DNA from: Pedobacter sp. SYP-B3415
Lineage (GTDB): Bacteria; Bacteroidota; Bacteroidia; Sphingobacteriales; Sphingobacteriaceae
Assembly (NCBI RefSeq): GCF_004138205.1
Contig: NZ_RXNQ01000011.1
Coordinates: 248,001 to 312,000, forward strand
Length of the DNA: 64,000 nucleotides
Reading direction: 5' to 3'
Below, in pieces: positions 34,401 to 43,714 of this stretch. The translations under genes and the position numbers were made by a program. The notes under the pieces were generated by a model. That model had not been told where the DNA came from and searched no databases. It worked only from the letters and a program-made list of their open reading frames with translations. Numbering within the stretch: the stretch's first letter is position 1; each line of letters starts with the position of its first letter.

Positions 34401-35216
34401 TTAACTGGTTTCTGTGACCGGAAATCCTTCGAGGGCTGAAAAAGAAAATCCCAGCCGCCGAAAGGCGTTTTTTGCTTGTACACGTTTCCACGAAGTTTTT
34501 TCCGGAATAAAGTCTGGCGGCTCTAATCCCGATAACAGCGCGGCCCGGGCATAATATTGCTGCCGCTCAGGATGCGAGGGGCTGCAGGCATTGTAGGTGC
34601 CGCCAAAGGCTTCGTTTTTAACAATCGCGCTGATCAGGGAAACAGCGTCTTCCAATTCAAGCATATTTACGGGAGCCTGCCCGTTAGGAATATCCCGCTT
34701 GCCGGCAAAGAAACGGCCGGGATCTCTGCCCGGACCGACAAGTCCGCCGCACCTTACCAAAGTACCTTCAGGTGAATATGCCGTAACCAGCAGTTCAGCC
34801 GCGCGCACGTTCCGTCCGCCGGCCGTGTCAGGCTCGGGCGTGTCGTCTTCATCGAAGTCGCGGCAGCTGTCGGCATAAACCGCCGTTGAACTGATCATGA
34901 TGACCCTGTTTAGCCGCACCCGCGATGCGCCTTGGAGGATTTCATTTATCCGGCTGGCATATGTTTCGCCTAGTCCCGATTTGTTACCCGGTGGGATAGT
35001 GATGATCAGTAAATCAGTATCAAAAAAGGCATCCGGAAAAGTGAGCGGTTCATGACCTGCGCAAATCAGATAAGGCTCAATGCCATAGCTGGTCAACGTA
35101 TCGAGTTTTTCAATACGTGTCGTTGAGCCCTTTATTTCGTAGCCCTGCTGTTTTAATGCAATGGCCAGCGGTAAGCCAAGCCAGCCGCAACCTAAAATGC
35201 TGATTTTGACGATCAT
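34401..35216 (-). CDS. NAD-dependent epimerase/dehydratase-like protein (YeeZ type)
   Basis: A 271-residue Rossmann-fold protein starting MIVKISILGCGWLGLPLAIA with the GxGxxG nucleotide-binding motif. Later blocks (VIMISSTAVYADS, the EDDTPEPD stretch, and LVRCGGLVGPGRDP) match the atypical SDR YeeZ group, in which the usual YxxxK is weak. The frame extends 19 codons upstream, but this part is not nucleotide-binding and lies over the -7 element. Substrate unknown; a nucleotide-sugar role is only a guess from the neighbouring sugar transferase. 33 bp before the tatA start on the same strand, so possibly co-transcribed. Confidence 0.82.
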   Translation of the reverse strand: MIVKISILGCGWLGLPLAIALKQQGYEIKGSTTRIEKLDTLTSYGIEPYLICAGHEPLTFPDAFFDTDLLIITIPPGNKSGLGETYASRINEILQGASRVRLNRVIMISSTAVYADSCRDFDEDDTPEPDTAGGRNVRAAELLVTAYSPEGTLVRCGGLVGPGRDPGRFFAGKRDIPNGQAPVNMLELEDAVSLISAIVKNEAFGGTYNACSPSHPERQQYYARAALLSGLEPPDFIPEKTSWKRVQAKNAFRRLGFSFSALEGFPVTETS

Positions 35217-35233
35217 TTGCGTATAATATGTAA

Positions 35234-35241
35234 CAAACTTA
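35234..35241 (-). promoter_or_regulatory. Bacteroidota -7 element for the YeeZ-like gene
   Basis: On the minus strand TAAGTTTG matches TAnnTTTG, with TTTG at 35258-35261, 16 bp upstream. The start codon at 35216 is 17 bp downstream. It supports the chosen start. Confidence 0.6.
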
Positions 35242-35293
35242 ACGATTTCACACCTGCCAAATCGCGGAAGCAATTATTTTTTAAATTCATGGC

Positions 35294-35842
35294 ATGAAAA
35301 AATCACTACTCATCATGGCCGCAGCGGCGCTGATTGCAGCGTGCGGGCAAAAGAAAGAAGAGGGATTCACGTTCAAAACGAATGTATTTCTCGAAAATAA
35401 AGTTGGACATTATCTCGCCAAACATCCCGACTGGAAATCTAATGAGGACAAGGATACTGAGGTAACGAGCGATTTCAGAGACAGTGTGATTATCTGGAGC
35501 AATGATGATCGTTTTTTTGAAAACCTCCCCCTGGAACTAAAAAAGGTGGAAGCTGAGAAAGTCCAGAACCAGGATGTACAAATGGCGTATTTCGAAACGT
35601 TTAATGATCCAACCCGCGTAAAGGAATCACTTTTGAACGATATCAGGTTGACAATCAGAGCTATTGTTCCTCCGAGTCAGCTGGCAAATCTGAAAGCCGG
35701 TGAGCGGTACAACATATCGGCTTCCATGTACAAACAAGGCCGTAAAAAAGATGTAAGTTATACCAAGGAAGAGAAATCGCAGGTGATTGATCTTGGGTCG
35801 TATACCTATGCCCTAAATAGCGCTCAGCCCTTGAAACCTTAG
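35294..35842 (+). CDS. Predicted lipoprotein, unknown function
   Basis: A 182-residue protein with a lipoprotein signal: MKKSLLIMAAAALIAACGQ has a lipobox (AAC). The mature protein is charged and mixed alpha/beta, with FFENLPLELKKVEAEK, DIRLTIRAIVPPSQL and YNISASMYKQGRK. I do not recognise a named family. It is monocistronic, with a strong hairpin after the stop. Likely periplasmic or outer-membrane anchored. Confidence 0.7.
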   Translation: MKKSLLIMAAAALIAACGQKKEEGFTFKTNVFLENKVGHYLAKHPDWKSNEDKDTEVTSDFRDSVIIWSNDDRFFENLPLELKKVEAEKVQNQDVQMAYFETFNDPTRVKESLLNDIRLTIRAIVPPSQLANLKAGERYNISASMYKQGRKKDVSYTKEEKSQVIDLGSYTYALNSAQPLKP

Positions 35843-35856
35843 TCCTATATATGAAT

Positions 35857-35890
35857 TGGTTTAATCTGTTCCCCGACAGATTAAACCATT
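35857..35890 (+). terminator. Hairpin terminator after the lipoprotein gene
   Basis: TGGTTTAATCTGT and ACAGATTAAACCA form a perfect 13-bp stem with a 6-nt loop (TCCCCG), followed by a weak TTTTCTG tract. It starts 14 bp after the stop codon and falls between it and the DUF1800 gene. The stem could also regulate the next gene. Confidence 0.65.
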
Positions 35891-35931
35891 TTCTGTTAAA
35901 TCGGTCAGAAGGTGAAATCAGCAGCTGCGCT

Positions 35932-37872
35932 ATGGTAATCCTGACTACCCGAAAATTTTTTGCCGGCCTTGTTATGGCTGGCGTTCTTGTCGTTCTGGCA
36001 GCCTTTACAGAAAGGCGGTCTGAACAATCATCATTCCCCTGGCAAAAAGCTGGTTTGACAGAACAGCAGGCGGCTGCGCACCTGCTGAGCCGGTTTACTT
36101 ATGGAGCGACCCCCGAACAGATAGAACAGGTCAGGCGGGCCGGACTGGAAAATTGGTTTGAAGATCAGTTGCGTGGCGTACCGGAAAATGAAGATCTGAA
36201 GCGCAGGCTTGGTAGTTTCGATGCCATCGCGCTTAGCAATGCAGCTGTTGTACAACGCTATCCCCGTAACGCCCGGGTTGTGAGAATGGCCATTGCAGAA
36301 GGTGCCATTCATAAGGATTCGATCCGAACGGGAGACCGGGCAGCATACCGGGAAATGCTGCAAAACTATATGAAGCAAAATGACCTGCGTCCGCAGCAGG
36401 AACTGTTCAGGCAGTTTATAAGCCAGAAAATTCTTAGGGCTGTCTACAGTGAGAACCAATTGCAGGAAATCATGACAGATTTCTGGTTCAATCATTTTAA
36501 CGTATCACTAACTAAACCACAGTGTGCCGAATTTATTCCTGCGTACGAACGTGACGTGATCCGGCCGGGTGCAACAGGTAAATTCGGCGATCTCCTGCTT
36601 GCCACAGCTAAATCGCCGGCCATGCTTTATTATCTGGACAACTTTAGCAGTTCGGGAACACCTAAGATGGAAAGTGAATTTCCTCAGACCGCGTACAGAC
36701 GAAAGTTTGTGAGAAACGCGCCAAACGCCGTCAAAACGAAGGGCAAGGGCCGGGGTAAACCAAAGCAGGCCAAGCCGAAGAAAAAAGCGGCTGGACTTAA
36801 TGAAAATTATGCCCGCGAGGTGATGGAACTTCATACGCTTGGCGTCGACGGAGGTTACACACAAAAGGATGTTACCGAGGCGGCGAAGGTATTAACCGGC
36901 TGGACCGTATCTCCCCTTGGTCAGTATCAAAATGTAAAGGGAAGGCCGGTACCTGCTTTGAGAACAGGGGCAGCAATGCGCCCGGGGGCCTCCTTTCGTG
37001 ATGGCGATTTTCTTTTTGCTGCAAACCGGCATGAAGGAGGCGTGAAAACTGTTCTTGGTAAAAAATTCGGCCCCAACGCCGGTTATGATGAAGGCGTTGA
37101 ACTGTTGGAAATGCTGGCCAGACATCCGTCGACGGCCAAATTTATATCAACGAAACTTGCTATCCGGTTTGTGAGCGACCAGCCAGAGAAGAGTCTGATC
37201 GATAAGATGAGCAGGGCATTTGCAAAATCCGGCGGCGATATTCGCACCGTTTTGCGGACCATGGTCAGCGCTCCCGAGTTCTGGTCGGCAGCCGTTCTCC
37301 GTGAAAAAACAAAGTCTCCTTTCGAACTTGCCATAGGCGCTGTGCGAAGCTTACATGCAGATGTTCAGCAGCCCTACCAGTTATTCAGCTGGATAACCAG
37401 AATGGGCGAAAGGAAATATTACTACCAGGCACCGACAGGCTTTCCCGACCAGGCACAATACTGGATCAATACCGGAGCGCTTTTAAATCGCATGAATTTC
37501 GGGCTTGCACTCGCCGCAGGGAAAATACCAGGTATACAAATTGATCTCAGGAAACTCAATGGAAACAGGGAACCTGAAAGTGTTTCAAATGCATTAGCGC
37601 TATACGCGGCCCGGATTCTTCCGGAACGGGAACTGACTCCCATCATTAAAAAACTTGAACCCATGCTGAGTCAGCCTGATCTGCTAAACAAAGTGGAAGA
37701 AGCGAGTGCCAAAGCAGCAAGTAGAGAGGCTCAGGGGACCATGGGCACCGCCATGCCAATCAACAAAGTTAGTTCCGGGAAACACAGGATGGCGGCCAAA
37801 GCGCAAAGCACTGATATGCTGGCACAGGTTGTAGGTGTAATTATCGGTTCGCCCGAATATCAAAAACGATAA
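35932..37872 (+). CDS. DUF1800 family protein
   Basis: A 646-residue protein of the widespread DUF1800 family. A hydrophobic N-terminus (KFFAGLVMAGVLVVLAAF) acts as a signal. Family blocks include AAHLLSRFTYGATPEQI, FWFNHFNVS, NENYARELMELHTLG-like text (NENYAREVMELHTLGVDGG), YTQKDVTEAAKVLTGWT, STAKFISTKLAIRFVSD and a late region with LASPEFW-like words (APEFWS). A Lys-rich stretch near residue 270 (KGRGKPKQAKPKKK) is unusual. The frame is open 27 codons upstream, across the hairpin, so I start at 35932. Function unknown. Partner: the DUF1501 gene 8 bp downstream. Confidence 0.85.
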   Translation: MVILTTRKFFAGLVMAGVLVVLAAFTERRSEQSSFPWQKAGLTEQQAAAHLLSRFTYGATPEQIEQVRRAGLENWFEDQLRGVPENEDLKRRLGSFDAIALSNAAVVQRYPRNARVVRMAIAEGAIHKDSIRTGDRAAYREMLQNYMKQNDLRPQQELFRQFISQKILRAVYSENQLQEIMTDFWFNHFNVSLTKPQCAEFIPAYERDVIRPGATGKFGDLLLATAKSPAMLYYLDNFSSSGTPKMESEFPQTAYRRKFVRNAPNAVKTKGKGRGKPKQAKPKKKAAGLNENYAREVMELHTLGVDGGYTQKDVTEAAKVLTGWTVSPLGQYQNVKGRPVPALRTGAAMRPGASFRDGDFLFAANRHEGGVKTVLGKKFGPNAGYDEGVELLEMLARHPSTAKFISTKLAIRFVSDQPEKSLIDKMSRAFAKSGGDIRTVLRTMVSAPEFWSAAVLREKTKSPFELAIGAVRSLHADVQQPYQLFSWITRMGERKYYYQAPTGFPDQAQYWINTGALLNRMNFGLALAAGKIPGIQIDLRKLNGNREPESVSNALALYAARILPERELTPIIKKLEPMLSQPDLLNKVEEASAKAASREAQGTMGTAMPINKVSSGKHRMAAKAQSTDMLAQVVGVIIGSPEYQKR

Positions 37873-37880
37873 AAAAGCAA

Positions 37881-39155
37881 ATGATGTTATCAAGACGGGG
37901 ATTTCTTAAAGCCGGCGGACTGTCGCTTGTCGGCGTTGGCCTTATGGGCGGTATGCCCTCTTTTCTGGCAGATGCGATAGCCGGAGAAAAGATCTGGCTG
38001 CCGTATAAAAAACGGAAAACACTGGTTTGCATATTTCAGCGTGGCGCTATGGATGGCCTGATGGCGGTAACGCCTTTTGCCGATGCTTACCTTCAGAAGG
38101 CACGGCCCGCCCTTTTTATGGGTGCAGCAAAAAGCGAAGGCAGCAATGCTTTATTCGATCTGGATGGGCGTTTTGGCCTGCACCCGGCTATGCAGGGATT
38201 TGCACCATTGTTTCGGGAACACAGGCTGGCGATCGTGCATGGAATCGGGTCTCCGAATACCACGCGCTCACACTTCGATGCCCAGGATTACATGGAATCG
38301 GGCACGCCTTTTAAAAAGGGCACGGCAAGCGGTTGGCTGAACCGGGCTATAGGCGAAGCGGGCCATGAGGCAATTACGCCGTTTTCGGCTGTGAGTCTTA
38401 CTTCTGCACTTCCCAGATCGCTTTATGGCAGTCATCCCGCGGTAGCGGTAAGTGACATACAGGATTTTGGTATCCGGCTGCGCGGAAATCAGCAAGCCGC
38501 GAACAAAAGCTCGAAGAACTTTGAGGATCTGTATGAACAAACGGCATCAGGTCTGCTGCAACACACGGGCAGGGAAAGCTTTGAAGCTGTTAAAATGCTG
38601 CAGAAAAACGATACGCGCAACTACAAGCCGGCCAATGGTGCCGTGTATCCAAACACTGTCCTGGGACGGGCGCTCAAACAAATCGCCCAGCTTATCAAGA
38701 TGGACGTTGGTCTGGAAGTTGCGTTCACCGAATCAAATGGATGGGACACACATTTCAACCAGGGTACAGCAAACGGCGTTTTTGCCAGGAATGTGGCCGA
38801 CCTGAGCAACAGCATCGTGGCGTTCTGGAATGACCTAAGTGCATATCAGGATGATGTTACCGTGATGACCATGACTGAGTTTGGGCGCACAGTTCATCAA
38901 AATGGTACAAACGGGACCGACCACGGGCGCGCATCCTGCAACTTTATTCTTGGAAATGATGTGAACGGCGGCAAGATACATGGAAATGTTCCGGAGCTTG
39001 CAAAAGAAAACCTGGAAGATGGTCGCGACCTGCCCGTCACGACAGACTTCAGGGCAGTATTCAGTGAAGTCGCAGCAAGACACCTGGCGTTAAAAAAGAC
39101 AGATAAATTGTTTCCCGATTGGACGGGCAAGCAGATCGGTGTTATGAATGTTTAG
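37881..39155 (+). CDS. DUF1501 protein with twin-arginine signal
   Basis: A 424-residue protein of the DUF1501 sulfatase-like fold. The N-terminus MMLSRRGFLKAGGLSLVGVG has the twin-arginine S-R-R-x-F-L-K motif and a hydrophobic core, so it should leave the cytoplasm folded through Tat. Family features include FQRGAMDGL, GIGSPNTTRSHFDAQDYME and TMTEFGRTVHQNGTNGTDHG, with His/Asp residues that could bind metal. It pairs with the DUF1800 gene (8 bp gap), a common arrangement across bacteria with unknown role. A TatA gene lies about 3.5 kb upstream on the opposite strand. Convergent with the sigma-54 regulator, 3 bp apart. Confidence 0.88.
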   Translation: MMLSRRGFLKAGGLSLVGVGLMGGMPSFLADAIAGEKIWLPYKKRKTLVCIFQRGAMDGLMAVTPFADAYLQKARPALFMGAAKSEGSNALFDLDGRFGLHPAMQGFAPLFREHRLAIVHGIGSPNTTRSHFDAQDYMESGTPFKKGTASGWLNRAIGEAGHEAITPFSAVSLTSALPRSLYGSHPAVAVSDIQDFGIRLRGNQQAANKSSKNFEDLYEQTASGLLQHTGRESFEAVKMLQKNDTRNYKPANGAVYPNTVLGRALKQIAQLIKMDVGLEVAFTESNGWDTHFNQGTANGVFARNVADLSNSIVAFWNDLSAYQDDVTVMTMTEFGRTVHQNGTNGTDHGRASCNFILGNDVNGGKIHGNVPELAKENLEDGRDLPVTTDFRAVFSEVAARHLALKKTDKLFPDWTGKQIGVMNV

Positions 39156-39158
39156 AAA

Positions 39159-40496
39159 CTACTCTATGCCGTAGCGTTCCATTTTGTTATAAAGCGTTTT
39201 GCGGTCTATGTTTAGCAGCTTAGCTGCCTGAGACTTATTATGTCTTACCTTGATAAGGGTTTCCTGAATCAGCGTTTTTTCATTTTGTTCATTCTGCGCT
39301 TTCAGGTCAGAACTGCCATTGCGCTGAGGCTGCCGGATGGCATAAATCATCTCTTCAGGAAGCGAACTTTTTTCTGCAACAGCTCCCGGGGTAAGCAGCA
39401 CCATACGTTTAATCACATTTTTAAGTTCGCGCAGGTTGCCGGGCCAGTCATAATGTAATAAGATTTCCATAGCATCCGGCGCGACCTCTGTAACACGACG
39501 GTCCAATTCCTGATTAGACAGACTGATGAAGTGACTGATGAATAATTTGAGGTCACCGCCACGTTCGCGAAGCGGGGGCAGCTGAATTTTAAATTCATTC
39601 AGGCGGTGGTACAGGTCTTCTCTGAACTCGCCGTTTGAGATGCTGTTCACCAGGTCATCGTTTGTAGCCGAAACGATCCGCACATCTACCGGGATGTTCC
39701 TGGTGCTGCCAAGCGGCTGGATGATACGTTCCTGCAAAGCGCGAAGCAGTTTCACCTGCACCTCATAACTCAGGTTGCCTATTTCATCCAAAAACAATGT
39801 TCCCCCGTCTGCCACTTCAAAACTGCCCTTTTTATCGGTGAGTGCGCCCGTAAATGCTCCCTTTACGTGGCCGAAGAGTTCGCTGGCAGCCAGATCTTTA
39901 GATAATGCGCCGCAGTCTATGGCTATGAAAGGTTGTTTGGTTCGTTTACTTTGCTGGTGCAGGGTGCGGGCCGCATGTTCTTTACCCGTGCCGCTCTCGC
40001 CCTGTATGATAACCGACATATCAGTAGGGGCAACAAGATTTATGTGTTCATACAGGCGCTCTGCCACCGCGCTTTTGCCTTTAATCAGGTTATTGGAAAG
40101 TTGAGTATCTTCTAATGGAGCCGGTTCGGGGGCCGTACGTTTCTGCAGGGCCTGCTGAACAATCATAAGCAGCTCGTCAGGATTGACAGGCTTTGTAATG
40201 TAATCAAGCGCGCCCATTTGAATCGATTTTACCGCGATCCTCACATCATTGAACCCCGTCATCATAATTGCGGGTATGTTGAGCTGCCGGTCGCGAATAT
40301 GACCCATTATATCAAGGCCGGTTCCATCAGGAAGGCGGTAGTCTGTCAGGATCAGATCGAACGCTGCCGGCCCGGCCATCTTTAAAAATGACTGGGTATT
40401 GTAAAGGACTGTTACTTCATGGCCATGTTTGCCAAGAAATCCTTCAAGTATCTGAGAGAATGTAGTGTCATCTTCGATTATCAGTATTCTGGCCAT
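39159..40496 (-). CDS. Sigma-54-dependent response regulator (NtrC family)
   Basis: A 445-residue regulator with three domains. The receiver has DD in ARILIIEDDTTF and phosphoacceptor Asp52 in LILTDYRLPDG. The AAA+ core has GESGTGKEHAARTLH (Walker A), GAFTGALTDKKG (the sigma-54 contact loop) and FLDEIGNLSYEVQVKLL (Walker B). The C-terminal Fis-type helix-turn-helix is NKSQAAKLLNIDRKTLYNKM. It should open sigma-54 promoters on phosphorylation. No sensor kinase is adjacent, so it is an orphan. A plausible target promoter lies in this window at 44386-44400. Confidence 0.95.
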   Translation of the reverse strand: MARILIIEDDTTFSQILEGFLGKHGHEVTVLYNTQSFLKMAGPAAFDLILTDYRLPDGTGLDIMGHIRDRQLNIPAIMMTGFNDVRIAVKSIQMGALDYITKPVNPDELLMIVQQALQKRTAPEPAPLEDTQLSNNLIKGKSAVAERLYEHINLVAPTDMSVIIQGESGTGKEHAARTLHQQSKRTKQPFIAIDCGALSKDLAASELFGHVKGAFTGALTDKKGSFEVADGGTLFLDEIGNLSYEVQVKLLRALQERIIQPLGSTRNIPVDVRIVSATNDDLVNSISNGEFREDLYHRLNEFKIQLPPLRERGGDLKLFISHFISLSNQELDRRVTEVAPDAMEILLHYDWPGNLRELKNVIKRMVLLTPGAVAEKSSLPEEMIYAIRQPQRNGSSDLKAQNEQNEKTLIQETLIKVRHNKSQAAKLLNIDRKTLYNKMERYGIE

Positions 40497-40520
40497 GTGA
40501 TATTAACGTATAGAATACTG

Positions 40521-40528
40521 CAAAAATA
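40521..40528 (-). promoter_or_regulatory. -7 element for the sigma-54 regulator, abutting an upstream terminator
   Basis: On the minus strand TATTTTTG matches TAnnTTTG, 24 bp before the regulator's start. It is also the T tract of the terminator at 40531-40550 that ends the upstream minus-strand gene. Confidence 0.6.
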
Positions 40529-40530
40529 CA

Positions 40531-40550
40531 AAAGCCGGATTAAATCCGGC
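40531..40550 (-). terminator. Terminator after the PepSY-like gene
   Basis: GCCGGAT-TTA-ATCCGGC hairpin on the minus strand, followed by TTTTGTATTTTTG. The tail merges with the -7 element of the next gene. Confidence 0.75.
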
Positions 40551-40583
40551 CTTTGTATTGTTAATCATAGGTGTATAGGGTGC

Positions 40584-40895
40584 TTATTGGATCACTTTTC
40601 CGTCTTTGTCAACTTTGAGTGATGCAGTTTCCTGCTCTTTTTTTACGTCAATCCAGTAGTAGGATACGTTGTTTGCTTCTGTTACCAGAAACGCTGCTGA
40701 TGGAGTCCATGCTTTGTAAGGATCTTTCTGTAACGTAGCTTTCACAGGTTCAGGAAGCTCTTCAAGTTTAACAGGTTCTTTTTTTGAACTGTCTTGTTGT
40801 GCAACGATTGCAGTTGAAACGTTAACATCTTTTGCACTTACTGTTGCTGCTCCTGCGAAAGCCAAAAACGCGGCTGATAAAATGAACTTTTTCAT
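40584..40895 (-). CDS. Small secreted PepSY-like protein
   Basis: A 103-residue periplasmic protein with a signal peptide ending near TVSA. The mature part has LEELPEPVKATLQKDPYKAW followed by YYWIDVKKEQETASLKVDKDGK, the single-repeat pattern of PepSY-like (BLIP-fold) proteins such as DUF2874 relatives. Such proteins may bind proteases or sense stress, but the function here is unknown. It stands alone between the sigma-54 regulator and a peptidase gene, with a 259-bp AT-rich gap upstream. Confidence 0.75.
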   Translation of the reverse strand: MKKFILSAAFLAFAGAATVSAKDVNVSTAIVAQQDSSKKEPVKLEELPEPVKATLQKDPYKAWTPSAAFLVTEANNVSYYWIDVKKEQETASLKVDKDGKVIQ

Positions 40896-41041
40896 AGAGT
40901 ATATATTTAATTTTTGATTCGTACAATGTCGTACTCTGCCAGGTAATGATACATAATGATGCCATTACATATAAAATTGGTTAATTAATTGTCTTTCAAT
41001 AACTTATATATTGTGCCATAAAAATTAGACTGTGGAATATG

Positions 41042-41058
41042 TCTACAACATGTGTAGA
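41042..41058. promoter_or_regulatory. Short palindrome between divergent genes
   Basis: TCTACA-ACATG-TGTAGA is a 6+6 bp inverted repeat in the AT-rich gap between the PepSY-like gene and the S9 peptidase gene. It could be an operator; no bound regulator can be named. Confidence 0.3.
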
Positions 41059-41154
41059 TTGTAATCAAAATTCGCTCTATACCCACGCGATTATTACAAA
41101 GACTCTTTTATATATCCTGTTTCTGAACTTATTTTTACAGCTTAATCCAGACGA

Positions 41155-43659
41155 ATGAAGAAACAATTATGCTTTGCCGTGCTGCTCAGCCTCCTGGGCG
41201 GCGCCGTACAGGCACAAAACCGCTCTGCAGGCCCCGCTAATCCTGAGCCTGTTCCACCAAAAGCAAACTATCAGGCCGCTTCCCGGTTCTCGCCGCAAAA
41301 ACTCAGGAAGATGATCTACTCCACACAGGTCGATCCTCACTGGCTTAAACAAAGCAACAGGTTCTGGTATGAATATGAAACACCGACAGGGAAGTTCTGG
41401 TATATAGTTGATCCCGCCAGGCGCGAAAAAAAGAAGATTTTCGATCCAGCTAAAATTGCTGCCGAGGTAACGCTCATCATGCGCGATCCTTTCGATGCGC
41501 AGCACCTTCCCATTGAGAACCTGAAGTTCTCGCCCGACGAACGCAGCGTTTCTTTTGAAATGACCGGAACGACCGAAGAAGTAAAGAAAGACAGGAAAGA
41601 CAAAAAAGCTGCAGACTCCATGCAGCGGAAAGTGTACTCGTTTCGCTATGATCTGGCATCAGGAAAACTAACCGAGATACCGAATTACAGCAAGCCAAAG
41701 CCTAAGCCGAGATGGGGATCTGTCGCTCCGGACTCGTCTGCTATCGTATTCTCCAGAAACTACAACCTCTACTGGATGGACAAGGCAAATTACCGGAAAG
41801 CTGTACAAAACGAAGATGACAGTACGATTGTTGAGCACCAGCTTACAAAAGACGGTGAAAAATTTTACTCGTATGGCAGCAATGGTGATGGCGAGAACAA
41901 TGAGGAAAATGAGAAAAACAACAAGAAGCGCCGCGGTGCATATGTGTTGTGGTCGCCTGATTCCAAATATTTTATTCTTAGCCGCAGCGATTCCAGGAAG
42001 GTAAAAGACCTTTGGGTGATCAACAGCATAACAAACGGCCGGCCTACGCTCGAGACATATAAATACCAAATGCCGGGGGAGAAAGAGGCACCAGTTGATG
42101 AGATTCTGGTTTTTGACTTCGCAGCGAAAACATCAAAAAAGCTTAATACAGCTGCCTTCAAAGATCAGAGCATCGGCGTATGGGGACAGCCGGTTCTGAA
42201 TAAAGACCGCGACAATGAATTCAGGCCATCTATCTGGCTTGGTGATGAGAATAGGTTCTATCTTTCAAGAACCAGTCGCGATCTGAAGCGTATCGATGTC
42301 TGTGTAGCAGATATCCGCACCGGCGCGATCAAACCGCTGATTGAGGAGCGGTTTAATACTTATGTTGAGATCAACCGTCCGGGGCTTGTAGGTAATGGAA
42401 AAGAGATCATTCACTGGTCTGAGCGTGACGGCTGGGCACACTTTTATCTGTTTGATGGTAACGGAAAGCTGAAAAATCAGATTACCAAAGGGTCATTTCA
42501 TTGTGAGAACATCGTAAACATCGATGAAAAGAACCGGGTGCTGTACTTTACTGCCAATGCACGTGAGGAGAAGGAAGACCCGTACTTCATGCATTTGTAT
42601 AAAATCAATTTCGATGGAACAGGAATGAAACTGCTGAACGCAGGTGATTTTGATCACAGCAGCAGCATGAGTGATGACAGTAAATTTTTTGTAGATAACT
42701 ATTCACGCGTTAATACCGTACCGAAATCTACCTTGTATGATAACACCGGCAAGAAGGTAATGGAACTGGAAACCGCCGATCTGTCTTTACTTATGGCTTC
42801 CGGATATAAATTTCCTGAGCCATTTAAAGTGAAGGCGGATGATGGTATAACAGACATCTACGGAGTAATGTACAAGCCGTTTGACTTTGACCCGGCTAAA
42901 AAATACCCGATTATTGAATACGTGTATCCGGGACCTCAGACCGAGGCGGTAAACAAAGCGTTCAGCCGTTCAATGGATCGCACTGATCGGCTGGCGCAAT
43001 TCGGTTATGTAGTGATCACGGTAGGAAACCGCGGAGGTAATCCTGCACGTTCTAAATGGTACCATACTTTTGGGTACGGCAATCTGCGCGACTACGGTCT
43101 GGCGGATAAAAAAGCTGCTGTCGAACAGCTCGCGGCGCGTTACCCTTTTATCGATGATCAAAAAGTTGGGATCACCGGCCACTCGGGCGGAGGCTTTATG
43201 TCTACAGCGGCTATGCTGGTCTATCCCGAATTTTTTAAAGCTGCGGTATCAAATGCCGGTAACCATGATAACAGCATCTATAACCGGTGGTGGAGTGAAA
43301 AACACCATGGCGTTAAAGAGATTGTATCGGCAAAGGGTGATACCACATTTAAGTACGCAATTGATAAAAATCCGGACCTTGCTAAAAATCTGAAAGGACA
43401 TTTGATGCTCATGACCGGCGATATTGATAATAACGTACACCCGGCAAACACCATTCGTGTTGCGAATGCATTAATGAAGGCAGGCAAACGTTTTGAGTTT
43501 GTTGTCGTACCCGGCCAGAGACATGGTTTCGGTGACCTGACTGAATATACATTCTGGAAACTTGCAGACCATTTCAATAAATACCTGATCGGCGATTTTA
43601 GCGACGGCGACCAGGTCGATATGGTCGAGATGGACAGGGATGTCGAGAAAAAGAGATAG
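41155..43659 (+). CDS. S9 family peptidase (DPP IV-like prolyl oligopeptidase)
   Basis: An 834-residue secreted serine peptidase. The signal peptide ends around VQAQ. Residues about 60-560 form a beta-propeller-like region with repeated WSPD-type motifs (YVLWSPDSKYFILSRSDS). The C-terminal hydrolase domain has the catalytic Ser677 in GHSGGGFMS, Asp in GDIDNNVHPANT (756 or 758) and His790 in PGQRHGFGD. Length and order fit dipeptidyl peptidase IV relatives that trim dipeptides in the periplasm. Complete. It ends at a strong bidirectional terminator shared with the beta-barrel gene. Confidence 0.93.
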   Translation: MKKQLCFAVLLSLLGGAVQAQNRSAGPANPEPVPPKANYQAASRFSPQKLRKMIYSTQVDPHWLKQSNRFWYEYETPTGKFWYIVDPARREKKKIFDPAKIAAEVTLIMRDPFDAQHLPIENLKFSPDERSVSFEMTGTTEEVKKDRKDKKAADSMQRKVYSFRYDLASGKLTEIPNYSKPKPKPRWGSVAPDSSAIVFSRNYNLYWMDKANYRKAVQNEDDSTIVEHQLTKDGEKFYSYGSNGDGENNEENEKNNKKRRGAYVLWSPDSKYFILSRSDSRKVKDLWVINSITNGRPTLETYKYQMPGEKEAPVDEILVFDFAAKTSKKLNTAAFKDQSIGVWGQPVLNKDRDNEFRPSIWLGDENRFYLSRTSRDLKRIDVCVADIRTGAIKPLIEERFNTYVEINRPGLVGNGKEIIHWSERDGWAHFYLFDGNGKLKNQITKGSFHCENIVNIDEKNRVLYFTANAREEKEDPYFMHLYKINFDGTGMKLLNAGDFDHSSSMSDDSKFFVDNYSRVNTVPKSTLYDNTGKKVMELETADLSLLMASGYKFPEPFKVKADDGITDIYGVMYKPFDFDPAKKYPIIEYVYPGPQTEAVNKAFSRSMDRTDRLAQFGYVVITVGNRGGNPARSKWYHTFGYGNLRDYGLADKKAAVEQLAARYPFIDDQKVGITGHSGGGFMSTAAMLVYPEFFKAAVSNAGNHDNSIYNRWWSEKHHGVKEIVSAKGDTTFKYAIDKNPDLAKNLKGHLMLMTGDIDNNVHPANTIRVANALMKAGKRFEFVVVPGQRHGFGDLTEYTFWKLADHFNKYLIGDFSDGDQVDMVEMDRDVEKKR

Positions 43660-43662
43660 CAT

Positions 43663-43703
43663 AAAAAAGGCCCGGAAATGATACTTCCGGGCCTTCTTTT
43701 ATT
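43663..43703. terminator. Bidirectional terminator between S9 peptidase and beta-barrel genes
   Basis: AAGGCCCGGAA-ATGATAC-TTCCGGGCCTT forms an 11-bp stem, with T-rich tracts on both sides (TTTTTTATG on the minus reading, CTTTTATTA on the plus). Confidence 0.85.
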
Positions 43704-43714
43704 ATAATGAATTG

